A stretch of 64,000 nucleotides of DNA from Gammaproteobacteria bacterium. GTDB taxonomy: Bacteria; Pseudomonadota; Gammaproteobacteria; Arenicellales; JAANXG01. Under the pieces are notes generated by a model, which saw only the letters and a program-made list of their open reading frames with translations, made no database searches and was not told the DNA's origin. Location: positions 1 to 64,000 of the forward strand of contig JAHEKE010000011.1 in assembly GCA_024638505.1 (NCBI GenBank). The letters are read 5' to 3'. Positions 19,273 to 29,426 of the stretch are shown in pieces (the stretch's first letter is position 1; each line of letters starts with the position of its first letter). A program made the position numbers and the translations under genes.

Positions 19273-21864
19273 ATGTCGCAGATTACGATAAAGAGTTTCG
19301 CTGAACAGATCGATGTTGGCGTGGATAAGCTGATCCAGCAGCTGGCAGATGCAGGTATTGATGGTAAGCAGTCCGAGGATCAGCTTACCGATGATGAGAA
19401 GGTGACGCTTCTCAGCTACCTTCGCGGTGATAAGCGGGGCGACAGCGCTATCAAACCGCAGCGCAGCAAGATTACGTTAAAACGTAAAACTGCGAGCCAG
19501 CTAAAGCAAACCTCGCGTACCGGTACGGCGCGGACAATTCACGTTGAAGTGCGTAAAAAGCGCACGTTTGTCAAGCGCGAAGTTCTGGAAGAAACAGAAC
19601 GCAAGGAAAGAGAGGCGTTGCAGCGTGAAGAGGAGGCAGCAGAAGCCGCCCGCGCAGAGACGGCGCGCGCTGAGGCTGAAGCCAAAGAGCCGCCTGGGCA
19701 GGAGCAGGCCGAAACTCCCGCGGCAGAATCAGTTGAGGAGAAGGTGACAGCTGACGCGGAAACACAACTGAAGACGGCTCAAGACGAGGGCGCTCTAGCT
19801 GATACACAGACGAGCGCGGAGGTGCTGGGCGCAGAGGTTGCCGAGGCAGCGGTCGAGCCCGTGCCTGTTGTTCCCCCTCAAGAGCAGCAAGTACCCGTGC
19901 CGCCGGCGCCGGTTGGAGAGAAGCCTAAAGCGCCTGATAAAAAAGCCAGAAAACCGGCCGGCGAGCGAAAAGGCAAACGCAAACGGGACGAGCTGCACGT
20001 TTCGGGCGACCTCAAGGGCCGGCGTAAACAACGCGGACCCAGACCGAAGAAGGTTAAGTCCAGCACGGTGGGTCAGCACGCATTCGAAAAACCGACTGCG
20101 CCCGTAAAGCGTGAGATTACAATACCAGAGACCATTACAGTAGCTGAGCTTGCTCAGGCGGCTTCGGTAAAAGCCGCAGACATGATCAAGGCTATGATGC
20201 AGATGGGCAGTATGGTAACCATCAACCAGGTTCTGGATCAGGAAACCGCTATACTGGTCGTGGAAGAGATGGGCCACACCGCGGTTGCCGCGGCACCTGA
20301 TGATCCGGAAGCGCGGCTGCGCGGTGAACAGAAGACGCCGGTGATCGAAGGACTGGCTTCACGACCCCCGGTGGTGACCGTAATGGGACATGTCGATCAC
20401 GGCAAAACGTCCCTGTTGGATTTCATCAGAAAGAGTAAGGTAGCGCTCGGAGAGGCGGGTGGTATTACCCAGCACATCGGAGCATATCAGGTTGATACTT
20501 CGAAGGGGACAATAACCTTTCTAGATACGCCTGGTCATGAAGCATTCACAGCCATGCGCGCACGCGGTGCGCAGGCAACAGATTTAGTAATTCTGGTTGT
20601 GGCCGCCGACGATGGGGTGAAGCCGCAGACCGTAGAGGCGATCAATCATGCTAAGAATGCTGGCGTCCCCATCGTGGTTGCGATCAATAAAATTGATAAG
20701 GAAGGCGCGGACCTGGAGAGAGTCAAACAGGACCTGGCTAACCATGAGGTGATTTCAGAAAAGTGGGGCGGGGACGTTTTGATGGTCCCGGTATCAGCAA
20801 AAACGGGAGAGGGCGTAGATACTTTGCTTGAGAGTGTTCTACTGCAGTCGGAATTACTGGAACTTAAAGCACCGAAAGGTGGACCTGCGGCTGGTCTGGT
20901 GATAGAGGCAAAACTGGATAAGGGGCGGGGTCCCGTAGCGACGGTACTGGTGCAAAAAGGAACGCTGCACACCGGTGATATCCTCTTAGCCGGCCGGGAA
21001 ACCGGGCGGGTGCGCACTATGCTGGATGACACCGGCAAGCGCATAAAGGAGGCTGGACCTGCGACACCAGTGGAAATACAGGGTCTGGCAGGAGTGCCGG
21101 GGGCAGGAGAAGAAGTCTTAGTCGTGGCCGACGACCGAAAAGCACGAGAAATTGCCCTATTCAGGCAGGGAAAACACAAAGAGGTCGTGTTGGCCCGGCA
21201 ACAGGCGGCAAAACTCGAGAACATGTTCCAGCAAATGGACGAGGGCTCCATCAAATCGCTCAATCTACTGGTTAAAGCAGATGTTCAGGGCTCGGTCGAA
21301 GCGCTTACGGATTCGTTAGAGAAACTGTCCAGCAAGGAAGTCAAGGTAAAAGTTGTTCACGGTATGGTTGGCGGTATCAACGAATCAGACGTAAATCTGG
21401 CTTTGGCATCAAATGCCATCATTATCGGGTTCAATGTACGTGCGGATGCATCAGCTCGCCGCCTTATCGAGAGTGAGGGTGTGGACGTACATTATTACAA
21501 CGTGATTTACGATGTAGTGGACGAGGTCAAGGCTGCAATGTCCGGTATGCTGGCTCCAGAGATTAAGGAGGAGGTCATCGGACGGGTGGAAGTGAGAGAT
21601 GTATTTCGGGCACCGAAGATAGGTGCCATTGCCGGTTCTTATGTAACCGAGGGCATCGTTAGACGTGGTGAAAACGTCCGCGTGCTGCGCGACAACGTCG
21701 TTGTTTTTGAGGGTGTAATAGATTCTTTACGCCGGTTTAAAGAAGATGTCAGTGAAGTAAAAACGGGTTTTGAGTGCGGTATCGGTGTAAAGAACTACAA
21801 CGACGTCAAAATAGCAGACCAGCTGGAGGTTTATAGGAAAATCGAGGTCCGGCCGACATTGTAG
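19273..21864 (+). CDS. infB: Translation initiation factor IF-2
   Basis: GTPase that delivers initiator tRNA to the ribosome. The 863 residues have the small N-terminal IF2N domain (1-50), a long charged Glu/Ala/Lys-rich linker (about 65-280), a second IF2N-like segment (about 285-345), then the G domain from about 371 ([24 protein letters not shown]), and domains II-IV with a second beta barrel near the end. AGAGG precedes ATG 19273. Confidence 0.97.
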   Translation: MSQITIKSFAEQIDVGVDKLIQQLADAGIDGKQSEDQLTDDEKVTLLSYLRGDKRGDSAIKPQRSKITLKRKTASQLKQTSRTGTARTIHVEVRKKRTFVKREVLEETERKEREALQREEEAAEAARAETARAEAEAKEPPGQEQAETPAAESVEEKVTADAETQLKTAQDEGALADTQTSAEVLGAEVAEAAVEPVPVVPPQEQQVPVPPAPVGEKPKAPDKKARKPAGERKGKRKRDELHVSGDLKGRRKQRGPRPKKVKSSTVGQHAFEKPTAPVKREITIPETITVAELAQAASVKAADMIKAMMQMGSMVTINQVLDQETAILVVEEMGHTAVAAAPDDPEARLRGEQKTPVIEGLASRPPVVTVMGHVDHGKTSLLDFIRKSKVALGEAGGITQHIGAYQVDTSKGTITFLDTPGHEAFTAMRARGAQATDLVILVVAADDGVKPQTVEAINHAKNAGVPIVVAINKIDKEGADLERVKQDLANHEVISEKWGGDVLMVPVSAKTGEGVDTLLESVLLQSELLELKAPKGGPAAGLVIEAKLDKGRGPVATVLVQKGTLHTGDILLAGRETGRVRTMLDDTGKRIKEAGPATPVEIQGLAGVPGAGEEVLVVADDRKAREIALFRQGKHKEVVLARQQAAKLENMFQQMDEGSIKSLNLLVKADVQGSVEALTDSLEKLSSKEVKVKVVHGMVGGINESDVNLALASNAIIIGFNVRADASARRLIESEGVDVHYYNVIYDVVDEVKAAMSGMLAPEIKEEVIGRVEVRDVFRAPKIGAIAGSYVTEGIVRRGENVRVLRDNVVVFEGVIDSLRRFKEDVSEVKTGFECGIGVKNYNDVKIADQLEVYRKIEVRPTL

Positions 21865-21898
21865 CGCAGGCAGTTAGCTGCTACTGGATAAAAGATCT

Positions 21899-22243
21899 AT
21901 GCCAAAGGAATACAGTCGAGCGAGGCGTGTAGCGGAGTTGGTGCGCCGCGAGTTGGCTGACATCATGCTGACCCGCATCAGTGATCCCCGACTCGGCCTG
22001 GTTACCATTACAGCAGTTGACGTGAGTAAGGATTTGAAACACGCGAAAGTGTTTATCACTCAGCTCGAGCAGGATGAGACTGTGCAGAAGATTCTTAACA
22101 AGGCGTCTCGATTTCTGAATAAAGAGTTATGTTCCCGCTTGAGTATGAAAGTCTGTCCGCAATTGAGGTTTGAATATGACCACAGCGTGGAACGAGGCAC
22201 GGTTTTGAGCAAGCTGATTGAAAGCGTTAACAAGAATCCTTGA
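21899..22243 (+). CDS. rbfA: Ribosome-binding factor A
   Basis: Late 30S-assembly and cold-adaptation factor with a KH-like fold. The 114 residues show REYSRARR-like N-terminal basic residues (EYSRARRVAELVRRELADIM), the DPRLGLVTITAVDVSKDLKHA segment and the C-terminal RFEYDHSVERGTVLSKLIE. Its last codon overlaps the putative truB start (TTGA). Confidence 0.94.
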   Translation: MPKEYSRARRVAELVRRELADIMLTRISDPRLGLVTITAVDVSKDLKHAKVFITQLEQDETVQKILNKASRFLNKELCSRLSMKVCPQLRFEYDHSVERGTVLSKLIESVNKNP

Positions 22244-23175
22244 TTGGCGTAGCGGACTTGGGAAGGCGCAACAAGAATCGGATAGGCAGGAATATTCAAG
22301 GTATTCTGCTGCTGGACAAACCAGTAGGACTGACTTCCAATGCGGCTTTGCAGGAAGCAAAAAGAGCGTTCAAAGCAAGCAAGGCTGGTCATACCGGTAG
22401 CCTCGACCCTATCGCTACTGGATTGCTACCGGTTTGTTTTGGTGAAGCGACTAAAATTTCAAGTTTTTTCTTAAGCGCAGACAAGAAGTATAATTCGATT
22501 TTTACTCTTGGTATCGCAACCAATACGGGGGATGCTGAGGGTCAGGAATTGAGTCGCGTAGAAAGACTTAACGTTTCAGACGAGGCGATAAAGCGCGCGC
22601 TCGATGAGTTTAGAGGCACTTTGGAACAGATTCCACCGATGTACAGTGCCGTGAAATATCAGGGCCAGCCCCTGTATAAGCTCGCCCGTAAAGGCATTGA
22701 AATTGAGCGTAAACCCCGACGGGTCACAGTTTATGACCTTTCGTTCTCACGTGTGGATGAGGCAAGTATCGAAATCAATCTGCACTGTTCGAGTGGATTC
22801 TACGTTCGGAGTCTGGCGCACGAGCTTGGGCAGGAACTTGGTTGCGGGGCCCATGTTTCTTCGCTGGAAAGAACGGGTGTTGGTCAATTCTCACTGCAGC
22901 AGGCGGTACCGCTTGATCGATTAACCGAGGAAACTGATTTACAGGTACTGGACAGTCTGCTGATCCCGATGGACAGTGGTTTGCAGCATCTACCCGGAGT
23001 CAACCTAACGGATGACGCAGCTTACTATTTGTGCAGAGGCCAGCCGGTGAAGGCGGCAAATGCGCCGCATGACGGTTGGGTCCGATTGTATACTAGCGAA
23101 GCGGGTTTCTTAGGCGTGGGAAAAGTTTTGGATGATGGGAGGGTAGCCCCAAAGAGATTGTTTAATATAAGATAA
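22240..23175 (+). CDS. truB: tRNA pseudouridine-55 synthase
   Basis: Isomerises U55 in the T loop of tRNAs. The 311-residue reading shows GILLLDKPVGLTSN (21-34), the catalytic Asp (D56) in GHTGSLDPIATGLLPVCFG, the YSAVKYQGQPLYKLAR segment and a C-terminal PUA-like domain. The start is uncertain: TTG 22240 overlaps the rbfA stop by four bases, while TTG 22258 gives MGRRNKNRIGR, closer to the usual N-terminus. Confidence 0.95.
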   Translation: MIGVADLGRRNKNRIGRNIQGILLLDKPVGLTSNAALQEAKRAFKASKAGHTGSLDPIATGLLPVCFGEATKISSFFLSADKKYNSIFTLGIATNTGDAEGQELSRVERLNVSDEAIKRALDEFRGTLEQIPPMYSAVKYQGQPLYKLARKGIEIERKPRRVTVYDLSFSRVDEASIEINLHCSSGFYVRSLAHELGQELGCGAHVSSLERTGVGQFSLQQAVPLDRLTEETDLQVLDSLLIPMDSGLQHLPGVNLTDDAAYYLCRGQPVKAANAPHDGWVRLYTSEAGFLGVGKVLDDGRVAPKRLFNIR

Positions 23176-23226
23176 CCTATTGAATTTAAATTAAAATTAC
23201 TGTGATCGGCAAACTGGGTGCAGCGC

Positions 23227-23255
23227 TTGTTAGAGGGTGGACCTGAAGTTAGAAT
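23227..23255 (+). promoter_or_regulatory. Possible promoter for rpsO-pnp
   Basis: TTGTTA (23227-23232) and TAGAAT (23250-23255) with a 17-nt spacer, 67 nt upstream of rpsO, in the 146-nt truB-rpsO gap. An independent rpsO promoter is known in other gammaproteobacteria. Pattern match only. Confidence 0.4.
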
Positions 23256-23321
23256 ACGCGGGCTTTTGAGCAGCGTTGCAGTAAATGGCAGACCGCAGAC
23301 AGAGAGTAAAAGAGGCAAATA

Positions 23322-23591
23322 ATGGCGTTAACAGCCGAGCAGAAAACGAAAGTTGTTGGAGATTTTCAGCAGTCCCAGGACGATACTGGATCACCGGAAG
23401 TGCAGGTGGCCCTGATGACTGCCCGCATCGAGGATTTAACCTCTCATTTCAAGGTGCATGTACATGACCACCATTCCCGTCAGGGACTGCTAAGACTGGT
23501 CAATCGTAGACGAAAATTACTTGATTATTTAAAACACAAAGACGTAGAGCGATATAGAAGCTTGATCGGTCGTCTCGGACTGCGCAAGTAG
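23322..23591 (+). CDS. rpsO: 30S ribosomal protein S15
   Basis: Primary 16S rRNA-binding protein, 89 residues, all-helical. Conserved segments [35 protein letters not shown] and RRRKLLDYL are present. AGAGG precedes ATG 23322. pnp follows nine bases after the stop, as in most gammaproteobacteria. Confidence 0.97.
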   Translation: MALTAEQKTKVVGDFQQSQDDTGSPEVQVALMTARIEDLTSHFKVHVHDHHSRQGLLRLVNRRRKLLDYLKHKDVERYRSLIGRLGLRK

Positions 23592-23600
23592 GGGAACTAA

Positions 23601-25691
23601 ATGAGCAAAATAGTTAAATCCTTCCAGTATGGCCAAGGTCAGTTAACACTGGAGACGGGGGAAATTGCACGTCAAGCGACCGCTGCAGTATTGGCAAGTT
23701 ATGGCGACACCTCCGTACTGGTTACGGTGGTGAGAAACGAATCGGATCAAGTGCGTGACTTCTTTCCATTAACGGTAGATTTCGAAGAACGAACCTACGC
23801 CGCAGGTCGTATCCCCGGTGGGTTCTTCAAACGTGAGGGTCGTCCCTCGGAGCAAGCAATTTTGACCTGTCGATTGATTGATCGACCGATCAGGCCTTTG
23901 TTTCCCAAGGGATACATCGATGAAGTGCAAATCATTGCTACCGTAATGTCAATTGACCCGGAAATAAATCCCGATATCGTGGCGATGGTCGGGGCTTCTG
24001 CTGCGTTAGAGATTTCGGGGCTGCCTTTTCGAGGACCAATCGGAGCGGCCAGGATTGGCTATATAGACGGTCAGTATGTCTTAAACCCTGGCGTCAGCGA
24101 GTTATCCGATAACTCAAGACTTGATCTTGTGGTCGCCGGCACCGAAAACGCTGTATTGATGGTTGAATCAGAGGCAAAAGTTCTTTCGGAGGAACAAATG
24201 CTCGGTGCCGTAATGTATGGTCACGAGCAGATGCAGACGGCCATCACGGCGATTAAGGAACTCGCTGCCGAAGTCGGCGTGAACCCGGTTGAGTGGCAGA
24301 TGCCGCAAGCCAATGAGGACTTGCGTGGCAGAGTTGAAAGTCTTTGCCGATCCAGTATTGAGGAAGCCTATCGTATAGGCGAGAAGCAGCAGCGCCAAGA
24401 AAAGTTGGCGGATATACGGTCAAAAGTACTTGCCGAGTTAACCAACGCTGAGTCTCCGCAGCAGGAGATAGACGAGGTCAAGTCAATATTAAAAGATATT
24501 GAAAAGGCGACCGTGCGTGACAGGATATTGTCCGGCCAAGCGCGCATCGACGGGAGGGACAAGACAACGGTACGGCCAATAGACGTTCGCATTGGGGTTC
24601 TGCCTCGTACCCATGGTTCCGCCTTGTTTACCCGCGGAGAAACCCAGGCAATCGTAACCACTACGCTCGGCACAGAGCGGGATGCTCGAATTATCGACGC
24701 GCTTGAAGGGGAATCTCGTGAACACTTCATGCTGCACTATAACTTTCCGCCGTTTTCTGTGGGCGAAACTGGCCGCGTAGGCTCGCCCAAAAGACGTGAA
24801 ATAGGGCACGGTAAATTGGCTAAACGCGCGATCTCTGCGGTCATGCCGAACATGGAGGATTTCCCCTACGTGATTCGGGTAGTCTCTGAGATTACCGAGT
24901 CCAATGGATCGAGTTCAATGGCTACGGTCTGCGGTTCTAGTCTGGCGCTGATGGATGCGGGAGTCGATATTGCAGGGCCGGTAGCGGGTGTGGCTATGGG
25001 TTTGATCAAGGAAGGAAGTCAGTATGCTGTATTGACGGACATCCTGGGAGACGAAGATCATCTAGGTGACATGGACTTTAAAGTCGCCGGGACGCCTGAA
25101 GGTATAACGGCGTTACAGATGGATATTAAGATAGATGGGATAACCAGAGACATAATGGAGGTCGCGCTGAATCAAGCGAAACAGGGAAGGCTGCACATCT
25201 TGGGTGAAATGGCAAAAGTCATTTCCAGTCCCAGAGAGGAGATGTCGGAACATGCGCCACGTATTATCACGATCAAAGTGCCCGTGGAAAAGATTCGAGA
25301 CGTGATCGGCAAAGGCGGCGCCACCATTCGCTCTATATGCGAAGAAACCAATACGCAAATTGATATCGATGATGACGGAACAGTAAAGATTGCATCGGTA
25401 GATAATGCCATGGGACAAGAGGCTAAGCGACGCGTTGAAGAAATAACAGCGGACGTAGAAGTGAGCAAAGTGTATGAGGGAAGGGTGGTTAAATTGATGG
25501 ATTTTGGTGCATTTGTAAACATTCTTCCAGGGCGCGATGGTTTGGTGCATATTTCGCAAATTTCGCATCAGCGCGTTGAAAATGTCAGTGACATGCTGAA
25601 AGAAGGGGACATTGTCCGGGTAAAGGTGTTGGAGGTGGATAAGCAGGGCCGAATACGTTTGAGCATCAAAGCCCTGGAAGATGCGGCATAG
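23601..25691 (+). CDS. pnp: Polyribonucleotide nucleotidyltransferase (PNPase)
   Basis: Phosphorolytic 3'-5' exoribonuclease of the degradosome. The 696 residues show two RNase PH domains (about 10-145 and 315-545; [20 protein letters not shown] and [20 protein letters not shown]), an intervening helical domain, a KH domain (about 550-615; [12 protein letters not shown]) and an S1 domain (about 620-690; [19 protein letters not shown]). GGGG precedes ATG 23601. A terminator follows. Confidence 0.98.
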   Translation: MSKIVKSFQYGQGQLTLETGEIARQATAAVLASYGDTSVLVTVVRNESDQVRDFFPLTVDFEERTYAAGRIPGGFFKREGRPSEQAILTCRLIDRPIRPLFPKGYIDEVQIIATVMSIDPEINPDIVAMVGASAALEISGLPFRGPIGAARIGYIDGQYVLNPGVSELSDNSRLDLVVAGTENAVLMVESEAKVLSEEQMLGAVMYGHEQMQTAITAIKELAAEVGVNPVEWQMPQANEDLRGRVESLCRSSIEEAYRIGEKQQRQEKLADIRSKVLAELTNAESPQQEIDEVKSILKDIEKATVRDRILSGQARIDGRDKTTVRPIDVRIGVLPRTHGSALFTRGETQAIVTTTLGTERDARIIDALEGESREHFMLHYNFPPFSVGETGRVGSPKRREIGHGKLAKRAISAVMPNMEDFPYVIRVVSEITESNGSSSMATVCGSSLALMDAGVDIAGPVAGVAMGLIKEGSQYAVLTDILGDEDHLGDMDFKVAGTPEGITALQMDIKIDGITRDIMEVALNQAKQGRLHILGEMAKVISSPREEMSEHAPRIITIKVPVEKIRDVIGKGGATIRSICEETNTQIDIDDDGTVKIASVDNAMGQEAKRRVEEITADVEVSKVYEGRVVKLMDFGAFVNILPGRDGLVHISQISHQRVENVSDMLKEGDIVRVKVLEVDKQGRIRLSIKALEDAA

Positions 25692-25699
25692 CAATCGCT

Positions 25700-25723
25700 A
25701 AAGGGACAAAAGGCCCCTTTTTT
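25700..25723 (+). terminator. Intrinsic terminator after pnp
   Basis: AAAGGG (25700-25705) pairs with CCCTTT (25715-25720) across a 9-nt loop, and the T-run extends to 25723. Eight bases after the pnp stop. Confidence 0.75.
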
Positions 25724-25801
25724 ATCGTATGTAAGAAGTTCGTTGGCTGACTGAAACGTTTTACCTCACCCTCAGGCTTTGGATTTTCTACTTAAAGTTT
25801 T

Positions 25802-26248
25802 ATGAAGGTCCTGCTGCAGCGGGTCGCCAGAGCCGCTGTGCGCATAGAGGGAGTGCGTGTAGGCTCTATCGAGGAAGGCCTGCTGCTGTTTGTTGGTTTT
25901 GGTAAAAACGATACGGCAGCGGACATGTTGCCGCTGGCCAGAAAAGTCGCTCACTTGAGGGTGTTTCCGGACAAGCACGGTCGCTTCGATCGCTCGTTGC
26001 TGGATACAGACGGAGCCGCCCTCGTGGTTCCGCAGTTCACGCTTTATGCCTCTACGCAAAAAGGGCGCAGACCCGATTTCTCTGAGGCAATGGCGCCAGC
26101 TGTAGGGGTAGAGTTGTTCGATGCGTTTATCGAAGCCGTGCGCAGCACCGGAGTGCGACGTGTCGAAGCGGGGAAGTTTGGTGCAGATATGCAGATTGAG
26201 CTAGTGAATGATGGCCCTGTCACGCTGCTGATTACGACCAGCGAGTAA
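25802..26248 (+). CDS. dtd: D-aminoacyl-tRNA deacylase
   Basis: Hydrolyses D-amino acids and glycine mischarged on tRNAs. The 148 residues match the family: MKVLLQRVARAAVRIEG, GLLLFVGFGKNDT, KVAHLRVFPD, GRRPDFSEAM and the NDGPVTL motif. The active-site motif that is usually SQFTL reads PQFTLYA here (Ser to Pro), while the catalytic-region Gln, Phe and Thr are kept. Length and all other motifs argue for a functional enzyme. Confidence 0.93.
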   Translation: MKVLLQRVARAAVRIEGVRVGSIEEGLLLFVGFGKNDTAADMLPLARKVAHLRVFPDKHGRFDRSLLDTDGAALVVPQFTLYASTQKGRRPDFSEAMAPAVGVELFDAFIEAVRSTGVRRVEAGKFGADMQIELVNDGPVTLLITTSE

Positions 26249-26284
26249 TATCTACAAACGTCTTAAGGATTAAAGTTCAGTTTT

Positions 26285-27292
26285 TTACAGGCGCTCAATT
26301 ACGGCGTTCGTATACTCCTCTGTTGAAGCTGCACCGCCAAGATCACCGGTAAGCCGGTCTCCAGCGGCGATCGTGTCGCGGATCGCATGTTGCAGTTTGC
26401 GTGCTGCATCGCTGCGATCTATATGATCCAGCATCAGCGCAGAGGCCAGCATCAGTGCTGAGGGGTTGGCGATATTTTTTCCGGCGATGTCTGGGGCGGA
26501 GCCGTGTACTGCTTCAAATATGGCGATTTCATCGCCGATGTTTGCGCCCGGGGCCATGCCCAGACCGCCAATCAGGCCGGCACACAAATCGGAGATAATG
26601 TCGCCAAACAAATTAGTCGTTACGATTACATCAAACTGATGCGGATTCATCACCAGCTGCATGCATGCGTTGTCAACGATCATCTCAACGGTCTCTATGT
26701 TAGTAAATTCTTGTGACACTTCCCGTGCAACGTCAAGAAACAGGCCGGAGGTCGCTTTCAAGATATTTGCCTTGTGTACAACAGTAACTTTCTGCCGGTC
26801 GAGTTTTGTTGCAAGATTGTAGGCAAAGCGCAATATTCGTTCAGCCCCTTCGCGAGTGATTACGCTTACTGATTCTGCGCGCGCGCCATCCGCTGAAAGT
26901 TCCTGGCGTTCGCCGTGGTACATTCCCTCGGTGTTTTCCCGTATAGTGATTATGTCAATATTCTTGTAACGCGACTTCACGCCAGGGCGCGTTATCGCCG
27001 GGCGCAGATTGGCATATAGGTCAAAGCGTTTTCTTAGCTGCACGTTGATTGATGTGAAGCCTCTGCCTATGGGCGTCATTAACGGACCCTTTAGGGTGAT
27101 TTTGTTTCGTTCGATGCTTTCCAGGGTCTCAGGTGGGATTAGGTCTTTGCCAGCATCCAGCGCGTTTACACCCGCCAAATGCTCCTCGTAGTCAAGTTCG
27201 CAGTCTAAAGCTGACAGAACCCGCAGCGTTGCGGCCATAATTTCGGGACCAATGCCGTCTCCGGCGACCACGGTTATCGTTTTAAGTGCCAT
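26285..27292 (-). CDS. NAD-dependent isocitrate dehydrogenase
   Basis: Oxidative decarboxylation of isocitrate to 2-oxoglutarate, by family. The 335 residues resemble the short mitochondrial-type/NAD-IDH lineage: phosphate-site Ser and Asn in TSINVQLRKRF (S81, N83, R87), R97 and R118, Tyr in NTEGMYHGE (Y125), Lys 174, and metal Asps 207, 231 and 235. At the cofactor site, HGSAPDIAGKNIANP gives Asp, Ile and Ala at the E. coli 344, 345 and 351 positions, the NAD (not NADP) signature. A homoisocitrate or isopropylmalate role is less likely but not excluded. It starts five bases after the upstream yheT-like gene, so the two form an operon. Confidence 0.85.
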   Translation of the reverse strand: MALKTITVVAGDGIGPEIMAATLRVLSALDCELDYEEHLAGVNALDAGKDLIPPETLESIERNKITLKGPLMTPIGRGFTSINVQLRKRFDLYANLRPAITRPGVKSRYKNIDIITIRENTEGMYHGERQELSADGARAESVSVITREGAERILRFAYNLATKLDRQKVTVVHKANILKATSGLFLDVAREVSQEFTNIETVEMIVDNACMQLVMNPHQFDVIVTTNLFGDIISDLCAGLIGGLGMAPGANIGDEIAIFEAVHGSAPDIAGKNIANPSALMLASALMLDHIDRSDAARKLQHAIRDTIAAGDRLTGDLGGAASTEEYTNAVIERL

Positions 27293-27296
27293 TGAG

Positions 27297-28340
27297 TCAA
27301 CCCGTTTTGGTTGTGGTTCGATGATAATACAGCCTGTTGCTTGAGTTTGGCGTTAAAAAAGAGGCAAGATAACGGGCGATTCTCTGCTCCGCCCAGTAAA
27401 CTGCCTGATGCGGCGATCTGCCGCTGACGAAGCCGCAGTGTCCCCCGTGCTTACTGAGTTCAAACTTGACGGCGCTTGACAATTCGCTGCTATGAGGAAT
27501 GGCTTTAGTTGTCATAAGAGGGTCATCTTCGGCATGGATGATTAAGGTCGGTGTTCGTATGAGTGACAGTATTTTTCGGGTACTGCAAGAAGAATAATAG
27601 TCTTCGGCACTGCTAAATCCGTGCAAGGGTGCAGTGACGAACTCATCAAAGTCACGGAAGGTACGCACTTTGCCTAATTGGTGAAGGTCGATTGGAAGGC
27701 AAACTGTTTTGCTTTTTTGTACAAGCAGGAGTTTCAAATGTGATAGCAGATGCCATTGATAGAGCCGTGATGTTCCCCGCTCCATGCGCTGTGCCCCAGC
27801 TGCAAGATCAAAAGGGGTAGAGACAACGCTTGCAGCAACCAGGCCTCGACTCGCTGTTGACAGAAAGTTAAGCAGAACGCTTGCACCAAGAGAGTAACCC
27901 ACAGCGAACATGAGGGTATCGGGTTCTCTAGCCCTAATTCTACGCAGCGTGAAGTCCAGGTCCGCACTGTCGCCTGCATGGTAACTTCGCGCCAGCCGGT
28001 TAGGTTCTCCGCTGCAGCCGCGATGATGCATTACCACGCTGCGCAAGCCTAAAGCGGTGATCTCCGACGTCAGGCCACGGATGTAATGGGACTGTGAGTT
28101 GCCACCAAGACCGTGCAAAATGACGACAATAGGCCCCGAACTTATTGGCTCAAACCAATCCAAATCGACGAAGTCTCCGTCATCCAGTTCCAGTCGTTCC
28201 CGCCGATAAAGTGGCAGGGGGCTTGGTCTGAATAAGAAAGGCCACAATGTTTGCAGATGTGGATTAAAGCACCACCAGGGCGGCTCGAAGCGGGAAGTTA
28301 GAGGGGTTTTGCTCAAGATCTTTGCGGGTAGAGCCAACAA
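27297..28340 (-). CDS. yheT: YheT-family alpha/beta hydrolase
   Basis: Predicted carboxylesterase-like hydrolase of unknown natural substrate. The 347 residues show the family N-terminus NPHLQTLWPFLFRP, the oxyanion segment ILHGLGGNSQSHY, MHHRGCSGEPNR, nucleophile elbow GYSLGAS (Ser 150), Asp in IIHAEDDPLM and His in GGHCGF. The start is uncertain: TTG 28340 gives MLALPAKIL, but it lies against a terminator stem, and a later in-frame TTG is possible. Co-directional with the isocitrate dehydrogenase gene. Confidence 0.85.
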   Translation of the reverse strand: MLALPAKILSKTPLTSRFEPPWWCFNPHLQTLWPFLFRPSPLPLYRRERLELDDGDFVDLDWFEPISSGPIVVILHGLGGNSQSHYIRGLTSEITALGLRSVVMHHRGCSGEPNRLARSYHAGDSADLDFTLRRIRAREPDTLMFAVGYSLGASVLLNFLSTASRGLVAASVVSTPFDLAAGAQRMERGTSRLYQWHLLSHLKLLLVQKSKTVCLPIDLHQLGKVRTFRDFDEFVTAPLHGFSSAEDYYSSCSTRKILSLIRTPTLIIHAEDDPLMTTKAIPHSSELSSAVKFELSKHGGHCGFVSGRSPHQAVYWAEQRIARYLASFLTPNSSNRLYYHRTTTKTG

Positions 28341-28362
28341 AAAAGGGGCCCCTAAAGCCCCT
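28339..28362 (-). terminator. Intrinsic terminator of the dksA-like gene
   Basis: Read on the minus strand: AGGGGC, a short loop, GCCCCT, then a run of six T (plus-strand coordinates: stem 28357-28362 with 28344-28349, A-run 28339-28344). It lies 34 nt after the dksA-like stop and touches the apparent yheT start codon. Confidence 0.7.
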
Positions 28363-28395
28363 AACAGCGCTAGCGAAAACGCAGCCGCTGTCGCA

Positions 28396-29211
28396 TTAGA
28401 TCATCTGCTTTTCACGGATTTCATCCAGTGTTTTGCAGTCGATACATAAATTAGCCGTGGGTCGGGCTTCTAGTCTGGCAACGCCGACCTCCACACCGCA
28501 TTTCACGCAATAACCGTAGTCCCCTGCGTCAATTAAGGCCACGGTGTCGTCGATTTTCTTGATCAGTTTGCGCTCGCGATCCCGGCTGCGCAGTTCCAAG
28601 GACATGTCAGTTTCCTGCGTGGCCCTGTCATTGGGGTCTGGATGGTTTACCGTTTCGTCCTGCATGCTGTGAATTGTGCGGTTTATCTCTCCGACCAATT
28701 CGCGTCGCCAAGCTGAGAGGATTTCACGAAAATGTTCGATTTGCTGCGGGTTCATATACTCTTCCCCGCGGCTAGCGCGATACGGTGCGATGCCGTGAAT
28801 CATCTCATCATCTTTTGCAGGTTTTTTTCGAGTTGGCCTGGCGGCGGCCGTTGTTTTGGTTTTTTTCCGGATCGTCTTTTTCTTAACGCGTTTTGCTCTG
28901 ACCGGTTTTGCCTTTTTTTTGGCTTTTGCTGGAGCCGATTTTTTCGCGGATTTCTTGCGGGATACCTGTTTTTTGCTTGTCTTTTTTACTAACTTTTTGG
29001 TGGTTTTTGCTTTTCTAACGGCAGCTTTTTTAGCGCTCTTCGCTTTTCTTGCGGTAGTTTTCTTTACCCTCTTCGTTTTTTTAGCAGCAGTCTTCTTTGC
29101 AGTTGAAGGCTTTTTTACTGCTTTTTTTCTGACAATTCTTTTTTTCACGACTTTCTTGCTCGCTTTCTTTGAGATCGGTTTTTTTGTCCTCTTCTTGGAA
29201 GTTGCCGTCAT
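28396..29211 (-). CDS. dksA: DksA-type RNA polymerase-binding factor with histone-H1-like N-terminal extension
   Basis: DksA acts in the RNA polymerase secondary channel with ppGpp in the stringent response. Residues from about 140 to 271 are a full DksA: coiled-coil tip PDPNDRA keeps both Asps (D192, D195) and the Ala, followed by SLELRSRDRERKLIKKI and the zinc finger C235/C238/C256/C259 with RLEARPTANLCIDCKT. In front lies a 133-residue extension with 52 Lys, 12 Arg and no acidic residue, in repeated KKA, KKT and RKA units like bacterial histone-H1 or AlgP tails. The extension may bind nucleic acid; this is inference. The whole frame is open from ATG 29211. Confidence 0.92.
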   Translation of the reverse strand: MTATSKKRTKKPISKKASKKVVKKRIVRKKAVKKPSTAKKTAAKKTKRVKKTTARKAKSAKKAAVRKAKTTKKLVKKTSKKQVSRKKSAKKSAPAKAKKKAKPVRAKRVKKKTIRKKTKTTAAARPTRKKPAKDDEMIHGIAPYRASRGEEYMNPQQIEHFREILSAWRRELVGEINRTIHSMQDETVNHPDPNDRATQETDMSLELRSRDRERKLIKKIDDTVALIDAGDYGYCVKCGVEVGVARLEARPTANLCIDCKTLDEIREKQMI

Positions 29212-29426
29212 GTCAGCACTCCTTTACGCCATCGTGAAAAAATAAGCGCGCATTTTTACTACAAAGCCGGGTGCAACGCAATAACGATTTACGGCAGTCC
29301 CGCGCTTCAGCCGGTAAAGTCCCACCAGGTGTGACTAGATCTAACCCGTTGCGCCGGCTTTTTAGCGGCTGCTTGGATGTTTTAGAATATAGCCTTCGCC
29401 GAAGGGCTTTGACAAAGGAACACGCT

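Noticed and set aside
20646-21263. A 205-codon minus-strand frame opposite infB
   Set aside because: Overlaps the conserved G domain; no independent support.
28856-29245. A hydrophobic plus-strand frame opposite the Lys-rich part of dksA
   Set aside because: Phe and Leu runs are simply the complement of Lys codons; not a membrane protein gene.
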